Shown: positions 1-9,080, numbered from the stretch's first letter. The stretch is DNA of 43,773 bases from Synechocystis salina LEGE 00031 (GCF_015207985.1 NZ_JADEVV010000035.1:1-43773); one strand, 5' to 3'. The notes: generated from the sequence alone by a model not told the origin. Numbers and translations: made by a program.

Positions 1-207
1 AGTTCACTATACGTGTCTACACATTGTACTGTCTTTTTCGCTTCTCTTACCTTCGTCATACTCCCTCCAAGCTTTCCAGCCTTTTATCTCCATTCTAATT
101 CACCCATTTTGATGAAAGAGGGATAGTTACCGATCGCCAGTTGCATTAGCCAAAGCAAGCGGGAACTTTCATAATGAGGCAATGGCAATCTTCAGCGCAA
201 GAACATT
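1..207. other. Left edge, no gene recognised
   Basis: No gene was recognised on either strand in these bases. A short minus-strand reading frame of about 28 codons is present but has no family resemblance that I can see. The first clear gene starts at 208. Confidence 0.5.
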
Positions 208-1167
208 ATGGGCTTACTCGTCAACGGTATTTGGCAGGATCAGTGGTACGACACCGAAAGTACAGGGGGGCGATTTGTGCGGCAAGACTCCCAATTTCGC
301 CATTGGATTACCCCCAATGGATCGCCTGGTCCCTCAGGTAATGCTGGGTTCAAAGCCGAAGCAGGGCGCTATCACCTTTATGTTTCCCTGGCCTGTCCTT
401 GGGCGCACCGTGCCCTGATTTTTCGTAAATTGAAGGGATTGGAGGGAATGATCGATGTTTCCGTTGTCCATTGGTTAATGCGAGAAAAGGGCTGGACCTT
501 TGCCCCTGGCCCTGGGGTAGTGCCCGATCCCTTATTTAAGGCGGAATATCTTTACCAAATCTATACCCAGGCAAATGCCCAATATAGTGGTCGGGTGACA
601 GTACCTATCCTGTGGGATAAAGAGACTCAGACCATTGTTAATAACGAATCGTCGGAAATTATCAGAATTTTTAACAGCGCCTTTGATGGGTTGGGGGCAA
701 AGCCTGGGGATTATTATCCCGAAGCTCTCCGTGCCGAAATTAATGCCCTCAATGACCGGATTTATCACACTATTAATAATGGCGTTTATAAATGTGGGTT
801 TGCCACGACCCAAACGGCCTATGAAGAGGCGATCGCCCCATTATTTGAGAGTTTAGATTGGTTAGAGGGGATTTTACAAGATCATCGATATTTAACCGGC
901 GAACAAATTACCGAAGCGGATTGGCGTTTGTTTACCACCTTGATTCGTTTTGATGCGGTCTATGTGGGACATTTCAAATGTAATTTGCGGCGGATTCAGG
1001 ACTATCCCAACCTGCGGCTCTATCTACGGGACTTATACCAACAACCTGGCATTGCTGAAACGGTCAATTTTCAACACATCAAGGGCCATTACTACGAAAG
1101 TCATTTAACTATCAACCCCACGGGAATTGTACCAATGGGGCCAGCGTTGGACCTATTGATCTCCTAA
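208..1167 (+). CDS. Glutathionyl-hydroquinone reductase (ECM4/YqjG-type GST)
   Basis: This 319-residue protein is a Xi-class glutathione transferase. Family members reduce glutathionyl-hydroquinones and related conjugates in the cytosol, releasing glutathione. The diagnostic CPWA motif is at residues 63-66, with Cys63 the expected catalytic thiol. The thioredoxin-like N-terminal half is followed by an all-helical C-terminal domain carrying TEADWRLF, VYVGHFKCN and a C-terminal GHYYESH segment typical of the family. The length is normal for this family and longer than ordinary GSTs. The ATG at 208 gives a start close to the conserved N-terminus, although no strong ribosome binding site is visible. 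It stands alone, with about 300 bases before the next gene. In quinone-rich cyanobacteria a role in quinone detoxification is plausible but inferred. Confidence 0.9.
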   Translation: MGLLVNGIWQDQWYDTESTGGRFVRQDSQFRHWITPNGSPGPSGNAGFKAEAGRYHLYVSLACPWAHRALIFRKLKGLEGMIDVSVVHWLMREKGWTFAPGPGVVPDPLFKAEYLYQIYTQANAQYSGRVTVPILWDKETQTIVNNESSEIIRIFNSAFDGLGAKPGDYYPEALRAEINALNDRIYHTINNGVYKCGFATTQTAYEEAIAPLFESLDWLEGILQDHRYLTGEQITEADWRLFTTLIRFDAVYVGHFKCNLRRIQDYPNLRLYLRDLYQQPGIAETVNFQHIKGHYYESHLTINPTGIVPMGPALDLLIS

Positions 1168-1470
1168 ACATTGCCCGCGCCCCCAGACCAACCTTACTTT
1201 ACTTAATATTTTATTCCCAACATCCTCACCGTTATGGGGATCTAGTATGCCCTTCTGGTATTAGTTGTAAAATCGGAGCCCAAACCACGGCGAGAATAGC
1301 CATTTGATCATCAATCAAAAATCATTACCATGGAAGTTTTACGGCAAGGGAGAGCTCTCCTTGTTAATTGTCATAGATATTGCTGACATTGCTGGGGCTG
1401 GGATTGGCGAAAAAGTTGCTATAGTGAATCTGATTAAATCGCCCTTTGCTGCTGTTTCAGCTTTTGAACA
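1168..1470. other. Intergenic region, nothing firm
   Basis: These 303 bases lie between the reductase and glycosyltransferase genes. A TATAGT hexamer at 1420-1425 could be a -10 box for the downstream gene, but I see no well-spaced -35 partner. No RNA gene or convincing small reading frame was found. Confidence 0.4.
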
Positions 1471-2424
1471 ATGCGCATCCTAGCCCTTGTCCCCGGTGGA
1501 ATCTCTGAACAAATTCTGTTTTTCCCGACCCTTGCCACCCTCAAGGCGCAATATCCCCAGGCGACGATTGACGTGATTGTGGAACCTAGAGCTAAGTCGG
1601 CCTACAGGGTATGTGCTCAGGTTAATGAGGTGCTGGCCTTCGATTATCGGGACCGCAACGGTCTAGCGGACTTTTTAAATCTGTTGGGCATTATTCGTGA
1701 CCGGGAATACGAAGCGGTGGTGACGGTGGCCCGGCAATGGACAATTGAGTTGCTTCTCTGGCTGAATGGCATTCCCCAACGGGTGGGTTACCAGGGCAGT
1801 GCCAGTTTCTTTTTGTCAGCGACAGTGCCTTTTAAGCCGGATCAATATGTTCCTTTCCTTTTCCATGATCTAACCCAAGGCTTTGGTATCAATCGGCCCT
1901 GTCCTCCGTTGCAGATTACTCTGCCCAAGGCGGACATTGAGTGGATGGAGGCAACCCAGAAAAAGTTAGACCTGGGAAATGGGGGTTATGTCGTGCTTAA
2001 TGGCGGGGCCATACGTCAACCGGACACGGGGGATTTTCCTTATCCCATTGCCCAGTGGCATGAAATCATCGAAGACATTAAGCAAAAACAACCGGGATTA
2101 AAAATTGTGCTGATCCCTCCAGCGGAGGACACTGGCTGGGTGCAGGCCATGCAGGATCACAATCCGGGGGCAATGGCCATACGTCCAGGGGATGTGGGTA
2201 AAATGGCGGCCCTACTGGCGGGGGCTAACTTGGTGGTTTGCACGGAAGGAATTCCCATGCATTTGGCGATCGCCGTGGGGACATACACCGTTGCCATTCT
2301 GGGGAAAACTCCCGCCGCCCGTATTATTCCCCCGGATCAAGAAAAATTTATTGGTTTACAGGTGCCCAGTGGCAAAGAAGCGGATGTAAAACCGGCTTTA
2401 GTGTTAAAGAAAATTTGGCGCTAA
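1471..2424 (+). CDS. Glycosyltransferase family 9 (heptosyltransferase-like)
   Basis: This 317-residue protein resembles the ADP-heptose:LPS heptosyltransferase superfamily (GT9, GT-B fold). It begins with MRILALVPGGISEQILFFP, the GT9 N-terminal strand and glycine loop. Near the C-terminus CTEGIPMHLAIAVG corresponds to the donor-binding element that usually reads DSGPMHLA; the Asp-Ser pair is Thr-Glu here. That substitution may mean a donor other than ADP-heptose or a weak enzyme. Members act in the cytoplasm on lipid-linked surface glycans, so a part in lipopolysaccharide or other envelope glycan assembly is the likely role. The exact sugar cannot be told from sequence. It is a single gene on the plus strand. 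Confidence 0.75.
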   Translation: MRILALVPGGISEQILFFPTLATLKAQYPQATIDVIVEPRAKSAYRVCAQVNEVLAFDYRDRNGLADFLNLLGIIRDREYEAVVTVARQWTIELLLWLNGIPQRVGYQGSASFFLSATVPFKPDQYVPFLFHDLTQGFGINRPCPPLQITLPKADIEWMEATQKKLDLGNGGYVVLNGGAIRQPDTGDFPYPIAQWHEIIEDIKQKQPGLKIVLIPPAEDTGWVQAMQDHNPGAMAIRPGDVGKMAALLAGANLVVCTEGIPMHLAIAVGTYTVAILGKTPAARIIPPDQEKFIGLQVPSGKEADVKPALVLKKIWR

Positions 2425-2560
2425 ATAACTATTTTAGAAAGTATCAATGGCGATGGTTGCCTCTTCCACTGATAGGATAGGGGCAAACTTTTTCTGTCCA
2501 TTATCTGCTCTGGATGGTGGCTTTTCTTAGTCTTTGCTTAACCTTAGGAGAAACTTATTT

Positions 2561-2950
2561 ATGACTAGCATTATGTTGAGTACCGTGAAAAATTATGGAA
2601 AAACAGTGGAAAAAACCTACAAGGCCGGGGAAGTAATTTTCCGGGAAGGGGCGGTGGAACTATCTATGTTTGGCATACTGGAAGGGCAAGTGGAAATGAC
2701 TCTGAATGGCCAGTTAATTGAAACCATTGAAGCGGGGGGGATTTTTGGCATAGGGGCCATTGTCCACGGTGATCACCAAAGAACTTCTACGGCGATCGCC
2801 AAAACCGATTGCGTGTTGGTGGCCATGGACCGGGAGCGCTTTCTCTTTGTGGTACAGGAAACCCCCATGTTTGCCATAGAAGTGATCCAAAGCTATTCAG
2901 ACCGCTACCGCAACCTCAAAAAGGTGTATGAAGCGGCGATCGCCGAATAA
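2561..2950 (+). CDS. Small cyclic-nucleotide-binding-domain protein
   Basis: This protein of about 129 residues consists almost only of a cNMP-binding (CAP effector) beta barrel. YKAGEVIFREGA is the first strand pair, and GGIFGIGAIVHGDHQRTSTAIAKTDC occupies the phosphate-binding cassette position. The usual FGE..L...RSA arginine motif is altered, so real cAMP binding is doubtful. There is no DNA-binding helix-turn-helix, so it is not a CRP regulator. I prefer the ATG at 2561 because TAGGAG lies at 2545-2550, about ten bases upstream; an in-frame TTG at 2534 is the alternative. Similar stand-alone domains are frequent in cyanobacteria and have no assigned function. Confidence 0.75.
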   Translation: MTSIMLSTVKNYGKTVEKTYKAGEVIFREGAVELSMFGILEGQVEMTLNGQLIETIEAGGIFGIGAIVHGDHQRTSTAIAKTDCVLVAMDRERFLFVVQETPMFAIEVIQSYSDRYRNLKKVYEAAIAE

Positions 2951-3096
2951 AAAAACTCACTTGAGCTTAAATTCAAGCCAGAGGACGGAGTGGGGCCATG
3001 GCCTGGGCAACTTCCGGCCAGAATACAGCCAGTGATAGGCTAGAGAAATAAATATCCAGCCGTTCTGCGGGGCGGAGTTCCCCCATTATTCCTCTG

Positions 3097-3744
3097 ATGT
3101 CCCACTCTGACTTGCCTTTGGCCAAGGCTGTGCCCTTAGATAAAATTCGCTACAACGACCAGGGATTGGTGCCGGCGATCGCCCAGGACTATTTGGACGG
3201 CACGGTGTTGATGTTGGCTTGGATGAACCAAGAAGCCCTGGCTAAAACCCTGGCCACGGGGCAGGTGTGGTATTGGAGCCGTTCCCGCCAAGAACTATGG
3301 CATAAGGGAGCCACCTCTGGTCATTTCCAAAAACTTTTGGGCATCCGCTACGACTGTGACAGTGATGCTTTATTGCTGACTATTGAGCAAAAAGGGGACA
3401 TTGCTTGCCATACCGGGGAACGGAGTTGCTTCCACCAACTGGACGGGCATAAATCCGCTCCACCAGCGGATATGTTGACGGAATTGGCCCGGGTCATTGG
3501 CGATCGCCGGGATCATCCCACCCCTGAATCCTACACCTGCAAATTGTTGGCGGGGGGAGATAATAAAATCCTGAAAAAAATCGGTGAAGAAAGTGCGGAA
3601 GTGGTTATGGCCTGCAAGGATGACGATCCGGAAGCCATCGCCGGGGAAGTAGCAGATTTGTTCTATCACACCCTGGTGGCCCTGGCCCATCACAACGTCG
3701 ATCTGCGGGCCGTTTATCGCAAACTTGGCGATCGTCGCCAGTAA
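3097..3744 (+). CDS. hisIE: Bifunctional phosphoribosyl-AMP cyclohydrolase / phosphoribosyl-ATP pyrophosphatase
   Basis: This 215-residue fusion catalyses the second and third steps of histidine biosynthesis. The HisI half (about residues 15-120) has the metal-site segment DCDSD at 86-90 and zinc ligands Cys104 and Cys111 in CHTGERSC. The HisE half (about 125-215) has the MazG-like helical signature [11 protein letters not shown] at 160-170 and the acidic GEVADLFYH segment at 183-191. Length and domain order match bacterial HisIE fusions. The gene stands apart from other his genes, as is normal in cyanobacteria, and is followed by a probable terminator. Confidence 0.97.
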   Translation: MSHSDLPLAKAVPLDKIRYNDQGLVPAIAQDYLDGTVLMLAWMNQEALAKTLATGQVWYWSRSRQELWHKGATSGHFQKLLGIRYDCDSDALLLTIEQKGDIACHTGERSCFHQLDGHKSAPPADMLTELARVIGDRRDHPTPESYTCKLLAGGDNKILKKIGEESAEVVMACKDDDPEAIAGEVADLFYHTLVALAHHNVDLRAVYRKLGDRRQ

Positions 3745-3768
3745 CGGTGCCCAGCCTAGGTCACCCCA

Positions 3769-3814
3769 AAAAGCCGTGGTACCATGAAAAAACGTAGGGA
3801 GAACCCCGGCTTTT
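3769..3814 (+). terminator. Probable intrinsic terminator after hisIE
   Basis: AAAAGCCG at 3769-3776 pairs perfectly with CGGCTTTT at 3807-3814, giving an 8-bp stem with a 30-base loop. The pairing U-run is only four long, so termination strength is uncertain. It lies 25 bases after the hisIE stop. Confidence 0.55.
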
Positions 3815-3860
3815 CCCGTAATTTCCTTGCCTCAAAATTTCTCAGTTTTTAGCAACTAAT

Positions 3861-4991
3861 ATGTCCACCGTTGACCATGCCCCCCAGACTTCAGAAGCGA
3901 TGGCCATTCCCAAACAGGGATTGCCGGTAACCATCATCACTGGCTTTTTGGGCAGTGGTAAAACCACTCTTTTGAACTATATTTTGAGCAATCAACAGGG
4001 TCTCAAAACCGCCGTGTTGGTGAACGAATTTGGTGAAATTGGCATTGATAATGAATTGGTCATTGCCAGTGACGAAAACATGGTGGAATTGAGCAATGGT
4101 TGTGTCTGTTGCACCATTAACGAGGATTTAATTGAAGCGGTTTACAAAGTTCTAGAGCGGGAACAGAAAATTGATTATTTGGTGGTAGAAACCACCGGAT
4201 TAGCGGATCCATTGCCCGTGGCTTTGACCTTTTTGGGCACTGAACTGCGGGACATGACCAGGCTGGATTCCATTGTCACCATGGTGGACTGTGAAAATTT
4301 CAGCTTAGATTTATTCAACAGCCAGGCCGCCCAAAGTCAGATTACCTACGGGGACATTATCGTTCTCAATAAAACCGATTTAGTGGATGAAGCGGAGGTG
4401 GATGCCCTGGAAGTGCGCCTGCGGGATCTAAAAACGGGGGCGAGAATTTTACGGAGCAAAAAAGCTGAAGTGCCCCTACCCCTCATTCTCAGCGTCGGTC
4501 TGTTTGAATCGGATAAGTATGCCCCTGAAGACCACGACCATAGCCATGATCATGACCATGATTGTGCCCCCGATTGTCAGGATCCCAGCCATGACCATAG
4601 TCATCACGGCCACGATCATCATCACCATGACCACGGCCATGGGAAAAAGTACAGCAGTGACCACTTAGAAATGGATGGTTTTACCTCCCTTTCTTTCCGC
4701 AGTGACCAGCCTTTTTCCATCCGTAAGTTCCAGTATTTTCTCGATAACCAATTGACCCCCAACATTTTCCGCGCTAAGGGGATTCTTTGGTTTAACGAAA
4801 GTCCGAAACGACATATTTTTCACCTTAGTGGCAAACGTTTTAGCCTCGAAGATGACCAATGGAATGGGGAAAAGTCCAATCAATTGGTGCTGATTGGCCA
4901 AAACCTAGACCACGACAAAATTCGCGAACAAATTAATCACTGTCTAAGTTTGCCGTCGGAGAATAAGGGCAAAGGTTTTGGCAAGGGTTAA
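3861..4991 (+). CDS. CobW/COG0523 family GTPase metallochaperone
   Basis: This 376-residue G3E-family P-loop GTPase delivers or allocates metal ions in the cytosol. Visible motifs in order are Walker A GFLGSGKT (28-35), the metal-binding CVCC (81-84), the ETTG switch region near 110 and the base-specificity motif NKTD (170-173). A histidine-rich tract at about 225-260 contains many HDH and HHHH runs plus two Cys. The C-terminal CobW_C domain starts near 270. The CxCC motif and the His-rich loop suggest zinc (ZNG1/YeiR-like) or cobalt/nickel handling; zinc is my preference, by inference. No zinc-uptake gene or clear Zur operator was seen next to it. The ABC-2 permease follows after 36 bases. 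Confidence 0.9.
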   Translation: MSTVDHAPQTSEAMAIPKQGLPVTIITGFLGSGKTTLLNYILSNQQGLKTAVLVNEFGEIGIDNELVIASDENMVELSNGCVCCTINEDLIEAVYKVLEREQKIDYLVVETTGLADPLPVALTFLGTELRDMTRLDSIVTMVDCENFSLDLFNSQAAQSQITYGDIIVLNKTDLVDEAEVDALEVRLRDLKTGARILRSKKAEVPLPLILSVGLFESDKYAPEDHDHSHDHDHDCAPDCQDPSHDHSHHGHDHHHHDHGHGKKYSSDHLEMDGFTSLSFRSDQPFSIRKFQYFLDNQLTPNIFRAKGILWFNESPKRHIFHLSGKRFSLEDDQWNGEKSNQLVLIGQNLDHDKIREQINHCLSLPSENKGKGFGKG

Positions 4992-5027
4992 CTACAACCC
5001 CAGAATGATTCTTCTACTTTGTGACCC

Positions 5028-5819
5028 TTGATCAATTTTTCTACCTACCGCCGCGTTTTAGGTCTATTTTGGCAAACGGCGATCGCCGCTGAGTTGGAGT
5101 ATCGCCTTAACTTTGTCATTGCCAGCGTGGGCAGTGTGGTGAATTTGGGAGGCAGTTTATTCAGCCTATTTTTGTTCTATCGCACTGGTTATAGCTTTGC
5201 GGGCTGGAATTGGCAATCGGCCCTGGTGGTGCTGGGGATGTTCACCATTCTCCAGGGATTGGCGGCCACCCTATTCATTCCCAATCTGAACCGCATTGTC
5301 CGTTACGTAGAGCAAGGCACCCTGGATTTTGTGCTGTTAAAACCGATCAGCAGTCAGTTTTGGCTTTCCCTCCGGCAACTGTCCCCCTGGGGCGTACCGG
5401 ATATTTGTTTTGGGCTGGGGCTAATTATCTATGCGGGGGTGACCTTAAATCTCCAAGGCGAGGATTTACTGCTGGGGGCTATGCTCCTTGGGTTGGGGTG
5501 CATTATCCTCTACAGCATTTGGTTTATGCTGGGGGCCACTAGTATTTGGTTCGTTAAGATTTATAACGTCACTGAAGTATTGAAGGGATTTCTCGAAGCT
5601 GGCCGTTATCCCATGGTGGCCTATCCCGCCATTTACCGCATCTTTTTCACTTTTGTTATTCCCATCGCCTTTTTGACCACTGTGCCCGCAGAGGCTATGC
5701 TGGGTCGCCTAGAACCCATTTGGCTACTGGCAACAGCAGGATTGGCGATCGCCTTGTTGGCCCTTTCCCATTATTTTTGGCAGTTTGCCCTGCGATTCTA
5801 CACCAGTGCTTCCAGCTAA
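5028..5819 (+). CDS. ABC-2 type transporter permease
   Basis: This 263-residue integral membrane protein has about six hydrophobic segments and resembles the DUF990-type ABC-2 permeases. These usually act as a pair of permeases with a separate ATPase; neither partner is adjacent here. The first possible start is TTG at 5028: an in-frame stop lies at 5022-5024, and the nearby ATG at 5005 and GTG at 5021 are in other frames. No good ribosome binding site is visible. The conserved segment VRYVEQGTLDFVLLKPIS lies in the loop typical of the family. The substrate is unknown. Confidence 0.8.
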   Translation: MINFSTYRRVLGLFWQTAIAAELEYRLNFVIASVGSVVNLGGSLFSLFLFYRTGYSFAGWNWQSALVVLGMFTILQGLAATLFIPNLNRIVRYVEQGTLDFVLLKPISSQFWLSLRQLSPWGVPDICFGLGLIIYAGVTLNLQGEDLLLGAMLLGLGCIILYSIWFMLGATSIWFVKIYNVTEVLKGFLEAGRYPMVAYPAIYRIFFTFVIPIAFLTTVPAEAMLGRLEPIWLLATAGLAIALLALSHYFWQFALRFYTSASS

Positions 5820-5820
5820 T

Positions 5821-5891
5821 TCTCCTGTGAGTTCAAACAAACTTAATATGACGACTGAGAGAGCAAAGTTTGAATTCCCCCACAGAGGAGA
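5821..5891. repeat. Imperfect inverted repeat after the permease gene
   Basis: TTCAAAC at 5832-5838 pairs with GTTTGAA at 5868-5874. Farther out, TCTCCTGTG at 5821-5829 pairs with CACAGAGGAGA at 5881-5891 with a two-base bulge, and about six extra bases sit between the right-hand segments. It begins one base after the permease stop and has no U-tract. It may stabilise the 3' end of the mRNA. Confidence 0.45.
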
Positions 5892-5965
5892 AAACCAAAC
5901 CTTTGCCCTGGCCAAAACAACTACCACCACCCCTAAGGCAACTTAGGATTAAACCTAAAATCAAA

Positions 5966-6076
5966 CTAGGGTTGCAGCTTGTTAGTTTGATGATCAATGA
6001 CATATTTAAGGAGTAACAAACCCCCGTAAATTGCCAGAATGTATGCCGATGCCACTAACAATATCTTCAAAACCAT
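5966..6076 (-). CDS. Very small single-pass membrane protein
   Basis: Read on the minus strand, this frame gives a 36-residue protein starting MVLKILLVASAYILAIYGG and ending in a polar tail with HQTNKLQP. The middle is one transmembrane helix. A strong ribosome binding site, GAGGG at 6082-6086, lies five bases before the ATG, which supports translation. The size and layout (short N-terminus, one helix, polar C-terminus) resemble the small single-helix subunits of photosystem II, cytochrome b6f and NDH-1 complexes. I cannot assign it to a named subunit. It lies alone in a 770-base gap between the permease and sds. An overlapping longer minus-strand frame has no plausible protein features. Confidence 0.6.
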   Translation of the reverse strand: MVLKILLVASAYILAIYGGLLLLKYVIDHQTNKLQP

Positions 6077-6588
6077 AGTGTCCCTCAAAAACATTAACTA
6101 TTGTGATTAATTTGGTTGTCATGATCTGCCATCCCACCCAAGACCAACTCCGAGGGAAGCACATTTCTTTGGTTCCTGACCCGGGGGCAATGTTTCGAGG
6201 ACTCCGTAATCCTTCTCCCTTGCTCAACGCCCTGGAATCAATGTTATTTTTCTCTAGAATCTCCCACTGTCCCGATCGCCAGGGGCGCAGATATAGTACT
6301 AATGAGTACGATGCCACGCATAAAAACCGGGGATTAGACAAAACCTAGACCCTGGAGAGCTCTTTGTAATTGATTGCAAATCCTTACCCTTAGCCTAACA
6401 CAGCCAGCCCGAGTCCGGGGATCTTTTTTTGCTCCGGCATCAAAGCAAAAGTAGAACAAAATTTAGTCAAGGGCAGCGATCGCCCCAAAAACCCAGAATC
6501 GACATTTTTAGTTCACGAGAGGTTATCTTAAAATAAGCATCAAGATATGTAAACTTTCGTAAACACATCTGCCAAGTTTGGCCAGCCG
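6077..6588. other. Intergenic region before sds
   Basis: About 510 bases with no convincing coding frame. The only structured spot is CCCG-AGTC-CGGG at 6408-6419 followed by seven T at 6424-6430, a weak terminator-like hairpin on the plus strand. A HIP1 site (GCGATCGC) lies near 6477. The promoter of sds must lie in the last part, but I cannot identify paired -35 and -10 boxes. Confidence 0.4.
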
Positions 6589-7560
6589 ATGATCTCCACT
6601 ACCTCCCTGTTTGCCCCCGTTGACCAAGACCTCCGTTTGTTGACGGATAACCTCAAGCGGCTTGTCGGTGCTCGGCATCCTATTCTGGGGGCGGCGGCGG
6701 AACATTTATTCGAGGCTGGGGGTAAGCGGGTGCGGCCGGCGATCGTGTTGTTGGTGTCGAGGGCAACCCTGTTAGATCAAGAATTAACGGCGCGCCATCG
6801 ACGGCTGGCGGAAATTACCGAGATGATCCACACTGCTAGTCTGGTCCACGATGACGTGGTGGATGAGGCGGATCTGCGGCGTAACGTGCCCACGGTGAAT
6901 AGTTTATTTGACAATCGGGTGGCGGTGCTGGCAGGGGACTTTCTCTTTGCCCAATCTTCGTGGTATCTGGCTAATTTAGATAATTTGGAAGTGGTGAAAT
7001 TATTATCGGAAGTAATTCGGGATTTTGCCGAGGGAGAAATTCTCCAAAGTATTAACCGTTTTGACACCGATACTAACTTAGAGACTTATTTGGAAAAAAG
7101 TTATTTTAAGACCGCCTCCCTGATTGCCAACAGTGCCAAAGCGGCGGGGGTGCTGAGCGATGCTCCCCGGGAAGTATGCGATCATCTTTACGAATATGGC
7201 AAACATTTGGGCTTAGCGTTCCAGATTGTGGACGATATTTTAGATTTCACTTCCCCTACTGAAGTTTTGGGGAAACCGGCGGGGTCGGACTTAATCAGCG
7301 GCAACATCACAGCACCGGCCCTATTTGCTATCGAAAAATATCCTCTGCTCGGTAAATTAATTGAACGGGAATTTGCCCAGGCGGGGGATTTAGATCAAGC
7401 TTTGGAATTGGTAGAACAAGGGGACGGTATCCGGCGATCAAGGGAATTGGCCGCCCACCAAGCGCAACTGGCCCGGCAACATTTGAGTGTGTTGGAAATG
7501 TCCGCTCCGAGGGAATCCCTGTTGGAATTGGTGGACTATGTGCTTGGTCGCTTGCATTAG
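6589..7560 (+). CDS. sds: Long-chain all-trans prenyl (solanesyl) diphosphate synthase
   Basis: This 323-residue enzyme adds isopentenyl diphosphate units to allylic diphosphates to make the C40-C45 side chain of plastoquinone. The first Asp-rich motif DDVVD is at 88-92 and the second DDILD at 215-219. GGKRVRPA at about 44-51 binds the pyrophosphate. The residues before the first Asp-rich motif are small (HTASLV), as in long-chain producers. Length and sequence fit the cyanobacterial Sds subgroup rather than the C20 geranylgeranyl synthase CrtE. It is followed after about 60 bases by a pseudouridine synthase gene on the same strand. Confidence 0.92.
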   Translation: MISTTSLFAPVDQDLRLLTDNLKRLVGARHPILGAAAEHLFEAGGKRVRPAIVLLVSRATLLDQELTARHRRLAEITEMIHTASLVHDDVVDEADLRRNVPTVNSLFDNRVAVLAGDFLFAQSSWYLANLDNLEVVKLLSEVIRDFAEGEILQSINRFDTDTNLETYLEKSYFKTASLIANSAKAAGVLSDAPREVCDHLYEYGKHLGLAFQIVDDILDFTSPTEVLGKPAGSDLISGNITAPALFAIEKYPLLGKLIEREFAQAGDLDQALELVEQGDGIRRSRELAAHQAQLARQHLSVLEMSAPRESLLELVDYVLGRLH

Positions 7561-7622
7561 GGCTTTTCCTTGGGGGGCTAATTTTCCCGTAAACTAGCCT
7601 ATTCAATCAATTAGTTAAGACT

Positions 7623-8303
7623 TTGGCAGTGCCAGCAACGATAGTTTTCCATAAACCCTATGGGGTTCTGTGCCAATTTACCGATAACTCGGACAACCCC
7701 CGACCGACCTTGAAGGACTATATCGACTTGCCGGATTTGTATCCAGTGGGGAGACTAGACCGGGATAGTGAGGGACTATTACTGCTGACTAGCAACGGTA
7801 AACTGCAACATCGTTTGGCCCACCGGGAGTTTGCCCACCAACGCACCTATTTTGTCCAGGTGGAAGGGGCACCAACGACCGCAGACCTAGAACCCCTACG
7901 GCGGGGCATAGCTTTGGGGGATTACCGTACCAGACCGGCGATCGCCGACATTATTACTGAACCAGATTTTCCCCCCAGAAATCCCCCCATTCGTTACCGG
8001 GCTACCATTCCCACCAGTTGGTTGAGCATTACCCTAACGGAGGGGCGTAATCGTCAAGTGCGGCGGATGACAGCGGCGGTGGGCTTCCCTACCCTGCGAC
8101 TGGTGCGGGTGCAAATGACAGTAACGGGCCGCTCTCCTCAACGGGGTAAAGGTAAATCAGCAGCACCTTGGCATCTAGCCCTAGAAAATTTGAGTCCGGG
8201 GCAATGGCGACCCCTGACCCCCTGGGAAGAAAATTTTTGTCAGCAACTGTTGGCCGGCCCATCCCCCCCCACTCGGCCCAGGAAAACTGGCGATCGCCGT
8301 TAA
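7623..8303 (+). CDS. RluE/RsuA-type pseudouridine synthase
   Basis: This protein of about 226 residues isomerises uridine to pseudouridine in rRNA. The catalytic motif [14 protein letters not shown] starts near residue 43 with Asp46 as nucleophile. [10 protein letters not shown], the second conserved motif, is around residue 140. It lacks the N-terminal S4 RNA-binding domain, which points to the RluE subgroup (large-subunit rRNA) rather than RsuA or RluB. The C-terminus carries a basic tail. The start is TTG at 7623 or GTG at 7629; the latter is two codons in and equally possible. It probably shares transcription with sds. Confidence 0.9.
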   Translation: MAVPATIVFHKPYGVLCQFTDNSDNPRPTLKDYIDLPDLYPVGRLDRDSEGLLLLTSNGKLQHRLAHREFAHQRTYFVQVEGAPTTADLEPLRRGIALGDYRTRPAIADIITEPDFPPRNPPIRYRATIPTSWLSITLTEGRNRQVRRMTAAVGFPTLRLVRVQMTVTGRSPQRGKGKSAAPWHLALENLSPGQWRPLTPWEENFCQQLLAGPSPPTRPRKTGDRR

Positions 8304-8379
8304 TTAGAACTATCTCCACCGCCAGGGCATTAAAATGGGGAATATAGCCAAGCCCCATATCCAGTTAAATATCCCGTTT

Positions 8380-8901
8380 ATGTCCTATCTGATCGCCGTG
8401 GTGGCCAACCGTATTGCTGCCGAAGAAGCTTATACAACCTTGGAACAGGCCGGATTTGCCCAAAAGAATTTGACCATCATTGGCACAGGTTATAAAACCG
8501 CTGACGAATTTGGCCTAGTAGACCCGAAAAAACAAGCCCTCAAAAGGGCAAAGCTGATGGCCATCTGGTTAGTACCCTTTGGTTTCGCCGCCGGCTATTG
8601 CTTTAACCTCATCACCGGCTTGAGCACTTTAGATTGGGCTGGAGACCCCGGTAACCACATTGTGGGCGGCCTGTTGGGGGCGATCGGTGGTGCCATGGGG
8701 AGCTTCTTTGTTGGTGGTGGCGTGGGCTTAAGCTTTGGCAGTGGGGATAGCCTGCCCTATCGCAATCTACTCCAAGCAGGGAAATATTTGGTAGTAGTGG
8801 CCGGTGGTGAACTGCAAAAACAACGGGCAACCAATCTACTCCGACCCCTTAATCCCGAATATCTTCAGGGTTACACCGCCCCCGATGAAGTGCTGGTGTA
8901 G
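8380..8901 (+). CDS. Conserved glycine-rich membrane-associated protein of unknown function
   Basis: A 173-residue protein if translated from the ATG at 8380; an upstream in-frame ATG at 8335 would add a poor-looking leader. The N-terminal about 60 residues look like a small alpha/beta domain (SYLIAVVANRIAAEEAYTTLEQAGF). Next come a hydrophobic segment (LMAIWLVPFGFAAGYCFNLI) and a glycine-zipper stretch (GGLLGAIGGAMGSFFVGGG). This arrangement is seen in small bacterial general-stress proteins of the GsiB/17M type, but that similarity is only structural. I do not recognise a function. Confidence 0.7.
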   Translation: MSYLIAVVANRIAAEEAYTTLEQAGFAQKNLTIIGTGYKTADEFGLVDPKKQALKRAKLMAIWLVPFGFAAGYCFNLITGLSTLDWAGDPGNHIVGGLLGAIGGAMGSFFVGGGVGLSFGSGDSLPYRNLLQAGKYLVVVAGGELQKQRATNLLRPLNPEYLQGYTAPDEVLV

Positions 8902-9080
8902 AAATCCAGAGAGTCGGTCTGACTACGGCAAAGATCCGTTAGCACTCAAGGTTAGTGATGGAACGCCAAGCCGTTGCAGCTAGGTTGAGGCTTCTCTTCC
9001 CTAAAGGCGAGGAGGTCCCCAGATTCACCCTTTTGCGGCCGAGCTAACAGTGCCCCGGATGAACTGCTCCAAGGAAAAGA

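Noticed and set aside
6006-6341. Minus-strand frame of 111 codons between the permease and sds
   Set aside because: Composition is unlike a protein, there is no ribosome binding site, and it overlaps the better supported small membrane gene in another frame.
8902-9080. Possible tRNA or structured RNA between the glycine-rich protein and gun4
   Set aside because: Several short stems can be drawn but no cloverleaf or conserved tRNA loop sequence is present.
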